Both the position numbers and the translations under genes were made by a program. The notes beneath the pieces were generated by a model. That model was not told where the DNA came from, did no database searches, and was given only the letters and a program-made list of their open reading frames with translations. Of a DNA stretch of 7,407 bases, positions 1 through 6,212 are shown piece by piece (positions within the stretch are counted from its first letter, which is position 1; each line of letters opens with the position of its first letter). The stretch is from Candidatus Stahliibacteriota bacterium (lineage in GTDB: Bacteria > Hydrothermota > UBA3073), in the NCBI GenBank assembly GCA_030627085.1, contig DAOUSS010000072.1, positions 1-7,407 of the forward strand, written 5' to 3'.

Positions 1-18
1 CTGCTGTCCTCGATGCCG

Positions 19-39
19 TGGAGTTAATCTGTTGCACAG
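19..39 (+). repeat. Diverged copy of the leader hairpin repeat
   Basis: TGGAGTTAATCTG at 19-31 differs by one base from the 13-nt half-unit repeated at 159-197. It is followed by a small hairpin of its own, CTGT (29-32) pairing with ACAG (36-39) around a 3-nt loop. It looks like an outlying, diverged member of the same repeat family. Apart from these repeats I see no gene in bases 1-218. Confidence 0.5.
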
Positions 40-57
40 CATCCGTATGGAAAGGGT

Positions 58-86
58 TTGGAATTCACCCGTAAGGGTTTTATATA
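58..86 (+). promoter_or_regulatory. Possible sigma-70-like promoter of the plus-strand operon
   Basis: TTGGAA (58-63) and TATATA (81-86) are separated by 17 bases, and each matches four of six bases of the -35 and -10 consensus. The candidate -35 overlaps the first hairpin repeat, and the -10 follows it directly. AT-rich DNA gives such matches by chance, so this is only a candidate. If it is real, the three inverted hairpin units would lie in the 5' untranslated region. Confidence 0.2.
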
Positions 87-206
87 AAAGGCTAACGCCT
101 TAATTCCAAAGGCTTACGCCTTAATTCCAAAGGCTGAAGCCTTAAATCCAGTAGCAAATGGAGTTAATCCGTGGAGTTAATCCGTGGAGTTAATCCGTAA
201 GGATTT
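60..206. repeat. Cluster of 21-nt mini-hairpin repeats in both orientations
   Basis: Five full 21-nt units share one frame: GGARTTAA (with small variations), a three-base stem arm, a four-base loop (usually GTAA), the complementary three-base arm, then TTT. Forward units are at 60-80 (arms CCC/GGG) and 186-206 (TCC/GGA). Reverse-orientation units are abutted head to tail at 87-107, 108-128 and 129-149 (arms GGC/GCC on the minus strand; loops GTTA, GTAA and TTCA). Two copies of the 5' half only (TGGAGTTAATCCG) stand at 159-171 and 172-184, running straight into a third at 185-197 that belongs to the last full unit. The stem arms differ between units but stay complementary. No coding sequence is evident here. 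This array fills most of the leader of the downstream operon. Confidence 0.85.
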
Positions 207-218
207 TAAAAGCCTATT

Positions 219-1193
219 ATGAAAACCGGCATTAGTTACTTTGGAAACAGAAACCCGAAATGGGTAAAGAAAGATATGGTTGACATAGTCAATCATCACT
301 GTAATTTTGTTTTACACACATTTGCTGAATATGACAGAATATTTTTCAAGGATACGATGAAAGAAATTGTAGATATTTCACATAAGGTTGGACTTGAGGT
401 TTACATAGACCCCTGGGGTGTCGGCGCTGTATTTGGGGGGGAAGCATTGTCACAGATTATAAGTAATCCTGGAATATGTCAGGTTGACTCCGATGGGAAT
501 ATTTTACCTGCATGCTGTATTAACAATCCGAAATTTATTGATTTTATGCATCAGTGGGTAGATGATGCAAAATACACTGGCGGTGATATATTATTCTGGG
601 ATGAACCGCACTTTTACAATGTAAAAAATGGTTGGGCTTGCCGATGTAGATATTGTCAGGAAGAATTCGAAAAAGAATACAGCCAAAGTATGCCCGAGAT
701 TGTTGATGAAGAAGTTTTGAAGTTTAGAGAGAATAGTATTATTAAATTTTTAAAAAGAGTGACGAGATACGGTAAAAATTTAGGGATGAGGTCTGCAGTC
801 TGCGTGTTACCCGAGGAGAGTTCAAAGCCCAATATTAAGGATTGGGAAAAGGTTGCAAGAATGGAGAACGTTGATATTATTGCTACAGACCCATACAGAT
901 ATCATAAATCGGACTTTGATACGAGAATAAAAAAATATGCAAATAAAATTTTTCGTATAGCAAAACAATTTAACAAAGAAGGGCAGATGTGGGTCCAGTG
1001 TTTTTCTATCAAAAAAGGCGATGAATGGAAGGTAAAAAAGGCAGTGGAGATTATCTTTGAAGAAGGCATCAGAAACATAGGTGCATGGAGTTACGATGGA
1101 ACGAGTTATATGTCTTATGTAAGGTGTGATAATCCAAAGAAGGTCTGGAGAATGTTGAAAGAAGGGTATCAATATGTATGTAATAGGTGTTGA
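219..1193 (+). CDS. Uncharacterised TIM-barrel glycoside-hydrolase-like protein
   Basis: This is a 324-residue protein with no signal peptide or membrane segment, so it is probably cytoplasmic. Its alternating strand/helix pattern resembles a (beta/alpha)8 barrel. Strand ends include YIDPWG (62-67), LFWDEPHF (125-132), DIIATDPYRYH (219-229), MWVQCF (257-262) and IGAWSYDG (287-294). The acidic DEP motif (128-130) sits where clan-A glycosidases often place a catalytic acid. It is followed by a C-x-C-x-x-C cluster (C141, C143, C146) like that seen after this strand in several GH42-like families. I do not recognise a characterised family, and the activity is unknown. An in-frame stop at 207-209 makes ATG 219 the first possible start. 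There is no well-spaced ribosome binding site; the nearest AAGGA (199-203) lies 15 nt upstream, inside the last repeat. The 3' end overlaps the kinase gene by 20 bases, which suggests a joint role in sugar release and phosphorylation (inference). Confidence 0.75.
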   Translation: MKTGISYFGNRNPKWVKKDMVDIVNHHCNFVLHTFAEYDRIFFKDTMKEIVDISHKVGLEVYIDPWGVGAVFGGEALSQIISNPGICQVDSDGNILPACCINNPKFIDFMHQWVDDAKYTGGDILFWDEPHFYNVKNGWACRCRYCQEEFEKEYSQSMPEIVDEEVLKFRENSIIKFLKRVTRYGKNLGMRSAVCVLPEESSKPNIKDWEKVARMENVDIIATDPYRYHKSDFDTRIKKYANKIFRIAKQFNKEGQMWVQCFSIKKGDEWKVKKAVEIIFEEGIRNIGAWSYDGTSYMSYVRCDNPKKVWRMLKEGYQYVCNRC

Positions 1194-2130
1194 TGGGGGA
1201 GGAACAAAAACAGCCGCCATTTTGGGAAACGAAAAGGGAAACATTCTTGGTAAAAAGGAGGCTGGTCCATCCAATTATCAGGTTATAGGCAGGGAAAATT
1301 TAAAAAAACTGATAATTAGTCTCATTAACAATTTAACTAAGGATTCTCATATTAAAGAAAGTGAAATATCCAAAATCTCTCTTGGTCTTGCCGGGGCAGG
1401 AAGAGAAAATGAAAAGAGAGAGGTCCAAACTATCCTAAAAAACGCTGGTTTTGACAGTATAGTAGAAAATGATGCAGTTATTGCCTTAATAGGTGCACTG
1501 GGTGGAAAACCAGGTGTAGTGGTTATTGCCGGGACAGGCTCTATTGCACTCGGGAAAAATGAAAATAACGAAATAGTAAGGGCAGGTGGTTGGGGTTATA
1601 TACTTGGTGATGAGGGAAGTGGTTTCTACATCGGAAAGAATGCACTAATTTATGCGCTAAAAGAATATGACGGAAGAGGTGAAAAAACAATTCTAACAGA
1701 GATGATAAAACAGAACCTAAAAATTTCTGATACTGAAGAGGTTGTTCCTATGGTTTATTCAGGAAAGCTTACAAGGGCTGGGATAGCGGATCTGGCGAAA
1801 TTGGTTTTTAAGGCAGCAAAGAAAGGGGACAAAATTGCGAGTGTTATCTTAAACAAAGCAGGTCAGGAACTTGGGCTTCTGGCATATGCAGTTATTAAGA
1901 GATTAAAATTTGAAACTAAAGATATTGATATAGCTCTAATTGGAGGCATATTTAAACAAAAGGAATTTCTTTTAGAACCTATAAAATCTGTAATTCCATA
2001 TAATATAAATTTTAAGGAACCGAGATTTCCCCCAGTAGTTGGTGCTTTTCTAATGGGACTTGAGAAGATCGACGAAGATATTCTCGGAAGACTTGATTCT
2101 GAAGTGGTTAAATATAAACTATGGGTATAA
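1174..2130 (+). CDS. BadF/BadG/BcrA/BcrD-family amino-sugar kinase (GlcNAc/MurNAc kinase-like)
   Basis: This 318-residue protein belongs to the ASKHA fold and is expected to phosphorylate a sugar, most likely GlcNAc, MurNAc or glucosamine, with ATP in the cytoplasm. The N-terminal phosphate loop is DGGGTKT (7-13), followed by GPSNY (31-35). LGLAGAGR (70-77) comes next, then the probable catalytic Asp in ENDAVIAL (D100). The second phosphate motif is IAGTGSIA (118-125). The signature GGWGYILGDEGSG (138-150) is typical of the GlcNAc-kinase group, and IALIGGIF near residue 253 is the adenosine-side motif. Length is normal for the family. ATG 1174 is supported by AAGGG at 1162-1166, 7 nt upstream, within the end of the previous gene. 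The amidase start overlaps this stop. The substrate cannot be decided from sequence; the surrounding peptidoglycan enzymes favour a cell-wall amino sugar. No MurQ etherase or NagA is nearby. Confidence 0.9.
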   Translation: MYVIGVDGGGTKTAAILGNEKGNILGKKEAGPSNYQVIGRENLKKLIISLINNLTKDSHIKESEISKISLGLAGAGRENEKREVQTILKNAGFDSIVENDAVIALIGALGGKPGVVVIAGTGSIALGKNENNEIVRAGGWGYILGDEGSGFYIGKNALIYALKEYDGRGEKTILTEMIKQNLKISDTEEVVPMVYSGKLTRAGIADLAKLVFKAAKKGDKIASVILNKAGQELGLLAYAVIKRLKFETKDIDIALIGGIFKQKEFLLEPIKSVIPYNINFKEPRFPPVVGAFLMGLEKIDEDILGRLDSEVVKYKLWV

Positions 2131-4205
2131 AAAACAAAGTAATCGTGATAGACCCTGGTCATGGTGGGAGCCAGGATGGCGCTATAGGACTGAAGGGGCT
2201 CAAAGAAAAGGACGTTAACTTGAAAGTAGCCCTGTATCTTGGCAAACTCCTCAAAAAAGAAAAGGCAAATGTCATTCTTACGAGAGAAAAAGACGAAGAG
2301 ATCTCTCTTGATGAAAGAGTAAAAATTTCCAAAGATGCAAACGCCGACCTTTTTCTCTCAATCCACCACAATGCCAATGCCCAGATAGATAGAAGTATCA
2401 ATCGAACTGAGATATACTATCCATGGGAAGATGACAGTCCTTCGCTTGATGTTGCAAACCTACTCTTTTATTATTTTAATAAATATTTTAAACTTCCAAT
2501 CCTACCTCCGTTACCTGCTAAGTACCGGGTCCTTCGTGAGAATATTGAACCATCCGTTTTAGGAGAGGCATGTTATATCAGTAATACTGCAAGTGAAAAA
2601 GAACTGAGGAGTGCAGAGTATAATAGATTGGAGGCTATGGTATATTTTAAAAGCATTATTGATTATTTTGAAAGAGAAATTCCCAGAGTTAGATACCTCA
2701 AGTTCTCGCGTAATTCCCTGATAGCCAGTTTTCAAGATATAGACCCTTCTACAGTCAAACTCGTGATTGGCAGCAAGGAGATACCATATATCTATGATTA
2801 TAAGTCAAATAAACTGAAAGCTATCTTTAGAGGAAAAAATGGTAAGCATATAGCCTCTGTTTCAGCAAGAAATTTAAATGGAAACATAACCCAACCCTGT
2901 GCAATAGAATTTTTTGTTGATAACCCTCCAGAGGATATTTATATTCATTTTTACCCTACTGCTCTACCACCCAAAATTGGGGAGAAGAACATACCGATTT
3001 CTCTTCGCATAGATGTAGTAGACAGACAAGGCAACCCAGTAGCTGATAACAAGCTGGTAGAGTTCAAGGCAAGCCCGGGGAGACTTACTTTTGATTCCTG
3101 TTATACAAAAAGGGGAAGAGTAAATAACTCTTTAATTCTTGAAGAGGGAAAGAAAACCGCATATCTGAGTGTCAAGTGTGAAGGGTTTAAAACGAAAAAG
3201 AAAATAAATATCAAAGCAACCGAAAAATTCCTTCTTACAGGTATAGTCCATTATAGTAACCGTCCAGTTAATGGGGCTATCGTTGAAGTAGAAAAATCTA
3301 CTTTTATAACAGATGCAAATGGTAGATACTATCTATTTACAGAACCGGGAGAGAAAACTCTTACCGTTAGTAAAAGGGGTTTTTATCAGGTAAAAAAGAA
3401 ATGCAATGTTCCAGATAAAACAGGTATGAACTCAGACATCGCATTAAAACCCATATATAATGGCCTTCTTCTGGATAAAAAAATCATAGTAGACCCTCAG
3501 GATATCTCATATATTACACTCAATGTTGCAAGACATATAAAGGATTTTCTTTATGTGTCCGGGGCTGATAGTTTCCTTATTCGTAATGGAGTTTATGAAA
3601 AAGTCGGGGAGGTTGAAAGAACAAGGTTTATAGTCTCACAGAGTCCTGAAAGATTGATCTGCCTATCACATTATAATAAATATCAAAAAGATGGTTCCAG
3701 ATGTTACTATTATTATACTGACACAGAGAGCCAGAAGTTTGCAAAGATAGTCCAGAAATACATTGTAAAATACGGTAAAAGGTCTGATCTCGGAGTTGGT
3801 GAGTGTTCTTCGTATATGATTATCCATTCTCATTGCAAAAGAACACTCGTTGTGCCAGGAAATCTCTCGGAGGATAAATTCAGGGAAAAGTTAGAAAGTT
3901 ACGCTTATAGAATTAAAGAGGCTTATTTTATATTCTGTGGAATCTTGGAAGATATGGGTTTGCGACAGGAAAAAATGGGTTCCCTTATGGGGAAAGTGAC
4001 TGATAAAGAGGATAGACCTTTAAGCAGTGTTTCTGTGCTTGTCTCCAACGGACAGAGGCTGGTAACAGAAGAAAATGGTGAATTCCGCTTTATTTATTTG
4101 GATATCGGTAAAACCAGTCTTGTCTTTTCAAAGGAAGGTAAAAGGGTAGAGAAGGAGATAACAATAAAAAGGGGAAAGACTACCTATACGGAGATAATAT
4201 TATGA
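2121..4205 (+). CDS. Multidomain N-acetylmuramoyl-L-alanine amidase (Amidase_3) with degenerate second amidase-like domain
   Basis: This 694-residue protein starts with a zinc amidase that would cut the MurNAc-L-Ala bond. The Amidase_3 domain (about 5-183) opens with IDPGHGG and keeps the expected zinc ligands H14, E29 and H82 (SIHHNA), plus the catalytic Glu E149 in LGEACYISN. Next come beta-rich segments (about 190-268) and an Ig-like/invasin-like domain (about 273-367, with VVDRQGNPV). A carboxypeptidase-regulatory-like domain (about 370-443, with TDANGRYYL) follows. Residues about 449-613 resemble a second, shortened amidase domain that has lost the metal site. A last regulatory-like domain spans about 619-694 (GKVTDKEDRPL, EENGEFRF). 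There is no signal peptide, and an in-frame stop at 2115-2117 rules out an upstream start. This is odd for a protein with Ig-like domains. No good ribosome binding site is seen, so translation probably couples to the kinase (10-base overlap). The first domain is certain; exact boundaries are estimates. Confidence 0.9.
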   Translation: MGIKNKVIVIDPGHGGSQDGAIGLKGLKEKDVNLKVALYLGKLLKKEKANVILTREKDEEISLDERVKISKDANADLFLSIHHNANAQIDRSINRTEIYYPWEDDSPSLDVANLLFYYFNKYFKLPILPPLPAKYRVLRENIEPSVLGEACYISNTASEKELRSAEYNRLEAMVYFKSIIDYFEREIPRVRYLKFSRNSLIASFQDIDPSTVKLVIGSKEIPYIYDYKSNKLKAIFRGKNGKHIASVSARNLNGNITQPCAIEFFVDNPPEDIYIHFYPTALPPKIGEKNIPISLRIDVVDRQGNPVADNKLVEFKASPGRLTFDSCYTKRGRVNNSLILEEGKKTAYLSVKCEGFKTKKKINIKATEKFLLTGIVHYSNRPVNGAIVEVEKSTFITDANGRYYLFTEPGEKTLTVSKRGFYQVKKKCNVPDKTGMNSDIALKPIYNGLLLDKKIIVDPQDISYITLNVARHIKDFLYVSGADSFLIRNGVYEKVGEVERTRFIVSQSPERLICLSHYNKYQKDGSRCYYYYTDTESQKFAKIVQKYIVKYGKRSDLGVGECSSYMIIHSHCKRTLVVPGNLSEDKFREKLESYAYRIKEAYFIFCGILEDMGLRQEKMGSLMGKVTDKEDRPLSSVSVLVSNGQRLVTEENGEFRFIYLDIGKTSLVFSKEGKRVEKEITIKRGKTTYTEIIL
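4190..4194 (+). promoter_or_regulatory. Ribosome binding site of dacB
   Basis: GGAGA lies 7 nt before ATG 4202, inside the end of the amidase gene. Together with the ATGA stop/start overlap it fixes the dacB start and supports translation-coupled expression. It also places the lipoprotein signal peptide in frame. Confidence 0.75.
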
Positions 4206-5662
4206 AAAGACTGTTTAACTATTCACTATTCACCATTAACTATTTACTGCTTTTCTTCCTTTCATCCTGCTCATTAAATAGGTATGTTTTTTTGTGTGAA
4301 GAGAAGCCGTTTAAAAAAGAGATAGATGCCATTCTCCAGGATTCTCTATTGGTACCGGCAACGGTAGGTATAAAAATTGTCTCTGTAAAGGATAATTCTG
4401 TCTTATATGAATACAATGCAGATAAACTTTTCAATCCAGCATCAAATATGAAGCTACTGACATCAGCAGCCGCATTGGTAAAACTTGGTCCTGAATATAG
4501 ATTTGAAACTGTTGTATATGGAAGTGGTGATCTTGAAGATGGTAAATTATCTGGCAACCTCTATCTAAAGGGCTTGGGAGACCCTGATTTAAAAACTCAG
4601 GACCTGGAAAAGTTAGTTAAAGACATAAAATGGCATGGCATTACGGAGATTAATGGAGATTTAATTGCAGACGACTCCTTTTTCGATGATGTAAGACAGG
4701 GCGCTGGATGGGCGTGGGACGAGCCACCGGTGTATTGGAACGCAAGGATTGGCGCGCTCTCACTAAATGAGAACTTGATTGGAGTAAGAATCAAACCGGG
4801 CAAGGAGATTGGTGACAGTGTCAGGGTAACATTGGAACCATCTACTAAATACGTTAAGATAGATAATCAAGGGATAACTGGTGCAAGCGGGTTTGAGAGT
4901 AACCTGACTGTAGATCGCATATTAGAGAGAGACACAAATATTATCGCAGTAGCGGGAACACTTGCAGTGGATTCTAAAGGAATAACAGTTTGGAGAAATT
5001 TAGAAAACCCCCCTTTATATACAATTACAGTTTTTAAGGAACTTCTGGAAAAAAGTGGTATTAGACTTGATGGTGAGATTAAAATTGGTATCTCTCCGTT
5101 AGACTCAGTTATTGAACTTGGAGTCCATTATTCAAAACCCCTGATAGAGATTCTTTACTATATGAATAAAACGAGTTCAAACTTTGTCTCTGAACAGGTA
5201 TTAAAAACACTCGGGGCTGTCTTTAAATCTGAACCGGGCACATCAGAAGAAGGAATAAATGTGATAAAAGATTTTATAAGCCAAACTGGTATTGATGCTA
5301 CTAAATACAGAGCCGTTGATGGCTCTGGACTTTCAACCTATGATATACTCTCGCCTTCCCAGATTGTCAATCTCTTAGTGTTTATGTTTAAGAGCTTTGA
5401 ATATCAACCTGAATACTTAACATCACTACCTGTATCTGGTATTGACGGAACATTAAGAAAAAGGATGAATGAACCCATAGTTTTGAGACAGGTAAGGGCA
5501 AAGACAGGAACTCTAATCAGGGCAAGCTGTCTTTCGGGTTATGCTATAACAAAGAGGAGGGAGATTGTTGCCTTTTCAATTATGATAAATAATTTTCTTG
5601 GTGATGTAAATTCTATACGAGAAATCCAGGACAAGATATGCAAGGCACTTGTCAATTTCTGA
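4202..5662 (+). CDS. dacB: PBP4-type D-alanyl-D-alanine carboxypeptidase/endopeptidase, lipoprotein (peptidase S13)
   Basis: This 486-residue protein is a class C low-molecular-weight penicillin-binding protein that hydrolyses D-Ala-D-Ala termini and D-Ala-mDAP crosslinks in the periplasm. All three active-site motifs are intact: SNMK (81-84; nucleophile S81, base K84), SSN (325-327) and KTG (434-436). The family motifs DGSGLS (373-378) and SGIDGTL (412-418) are also present. The long stretch between the first two motifs matches the inserted domains of PBP4. The length is close to that of E. coli DacB. The N-terminus (MKR, then a hydrophobic run) ends in a lipobox LSSC, so C23 should be lipidated after signal peptidase II cleavage. 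Much of this signal peptide is encoded by a short tandem repeat at 4218-4245. The start overlaps the amidase stop as ATGA, with GGAGA (4190-4194) 7 nt upstream. The 3' end overlaps the opposing DUF218 gene by 11 bases. Confidence 0.95.
   Translation: MKRLFNYSLFTINYLLLFFLSSCSLNRYVFLCEEKPFKKEIDAILQDSLLVPATVGIKIVSVKDNSVLYEYNADKLFNPASNMKLLTSAAALVKLGPEYRFETVVYGSGDLEDGKLSGNLYLKGLGDPDLKTQDLEKLVKDIKWHGITEINGDLIADDSFFDDVRQGAGWAWDEPPVYWNARIGALSLNENLIGVRIKPGKEIGDSVRVTLEPSTKYVKIDNQGITGASGFESNLTVDRILERDTNIIAVAGTLAVDSKGITVWRNLENPPLYTITVFKELLEKSGIRLDGEIKIGISPLDSVIELGVHYSKPLIEILYYMNKTSSNFVSEQVLKTLGAVFKSEPGTSEEGINVIKDFISQTGIDATKYRAVDGSGLSTYDILSPSQIVNLLVFMFKSFEYQPEYLTSLPVSGIDGTLRKRMNEPIVLRQVRAKTGTLIRASCLSGYAITKRREIVAFSIMINNFLGDVNSIREIQDKICKALVNF
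4218..4245 (+). repeat. Heptamer tandem repeat inside the dacB signal-peptide region
   Basis: Four consecutive 7-nt units (ACTATTC, ACTATTC, ACCATTA, ACTATTT) occupy 4218-4245. Because three heptamers equal seven codons, the encoded peptide has a seven-residue period: NYSLFTI followed by NYLLLFF (residues 6-19). The repeat lies wholly within the coding region, between the charged MKR start and the lipobox. Confidence 0.8.
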
Positions 5663-6161
5663 GCGTCTTTGCCAATCTTGGAACATCAAAATAATCTCTC
5701 ATAAAAAACCTTGCCTCTCTTAGTAGTAGATATAGCCATCTTAATGGGCAGATTTTCTCATCGGATTTAACAAATTCCAGTCTTACTCCTCGGGGGAAAA
5801 TCTTTTTAAAAATGTAGACGCTTCTTGCTATATGAAATGGTGATGTTACAACAAGGCAGGATTTGAAGTTTTCTTTCTTTACTATTAGACCAGTGTAAAA
5901 TGCATTTTCTGTGGTCTTTAAAGCCTCTTTTTCAATAATTGTGTCCTTGCGTGGAATACCGGAGGTTTCCTGCATAATCAAAGATTCGGGAACTTCTGTC
6001 TTGTTTGGTCCTCCTGAAAATATAACCTTCTTTGTCAATCCCTTGTTGTAAATTTCTTTTGCTTTCTTTACCCTTTGAGTTAAAGAATAAGAAGGGAAGT
6101 TATTCTTTTTTGGAGCACAACCAAGAACAATTACTGCATCCCAACCTTTGTTCATAGCCAT
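5652..6161 (-). CDS. DUF218 (YdcF/SanA/ElyC-like) protein
   Basis: This 169-residue protein carries the DUF218 landmarks in order: the first strand AVIVLGCAP (9-17), R30 in LTQRVKKA, VIFSGGP (46-52) and a conserved Glu in EVPESLIM (56-63). TTENAFYT (83-90) follows, then VVTSPFHIARS (104-114) with H110 and R113. The family has a Rossmann-like fold of poorly defined biochemistry. Members such as SanA and ElyC affect envelope integrity and peptidoglycan or lipid-carrier use. Unlike those, this protein has no N-terminal membrane helix, so it is probably soluble like YdcF. The start may be M1 (6161) or M3 (6155); neither has a well-placed ribosome binding site (the nearest AAGG is 17 nt away), and an in-frame stop in the upstream palindrome limits extension. 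It follows the epimerase gene by 32 bases on the same strand and is probably co-transcribed with it. Confidence 0.85.
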   Translation of the reverse strand: MAMNKGWDAVIVLGCAPKKNNFPSYSLTQRVKKAKEIYNKGLTKKVIFSGGPNKTEVPESLIMQETSGIPRKDTIIEKEALKTTENAFYTGLIVKKENFKSCLVVTSPFHIARSVYIFKKIFPRGVRLEFVKSDEKICPLRWLYLLLREARFFMRDYFDVPRLAKTLRN

Positions 6162-6180
6162 AGATTTATTAAATTTGACC

Positions 6181-6212
6181 TTGTAGGGGCATATTATAAT
6201 ATGCCCCTACAA
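6181..6212. repeat. Perfect 32-bp palindrome between epimerase and DUF218 genes
   Basis: Each half is TTGTAGGGGCATATTA or its exact reverse complement, so the whole 32 bases are self-complementary. The GTAGGGGC ... GCCCCTAC ends resemble a palindromic repeat type found dispersed in many bacterial genomes (from general knowledge, not searched). It covers the last codons and stop of the epimerase gene and the spacer before the DUF218 gene. Its RNA could form a strong hairpin in the bicistronic message. No run of T follows on the minus strand, so it does not look like an intrinsic terminator. Confidence 0.9.

Noticed and set aside
87..197. Possible CRISPR array from the regular repeats
   Set aside because: The units abut without unique spacers of constant length, occur in both orientations and are only 13-21 nt long.
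822..1274. Open frame of 150 codons on the minus strand
   Set aside because: It lies opposite the barrel and kinase genes, has no recognisable domain, and both plus-strand genes have clear family or fold features.
2090..2123. Hidden upstream start giving the amidase a signal peptide
   Set aside because: An in-frame TAA at 2115-2117 lies directly before the ATG, and the upstream bases encode the normal kinase C-terminus.
2159..2401. Minus-strand open frame opposite the amidase start
   Set aside because: It overlaps the conserved Amidase_3 motifs on the other strand and has low-complexity composition.
6181..6212. Palindrome as an intrinsic terminator
   Set aside because: No T-run follows on either strand at the right place, and the DUF218 gene starts only 20 bases beyond it on the same strand.
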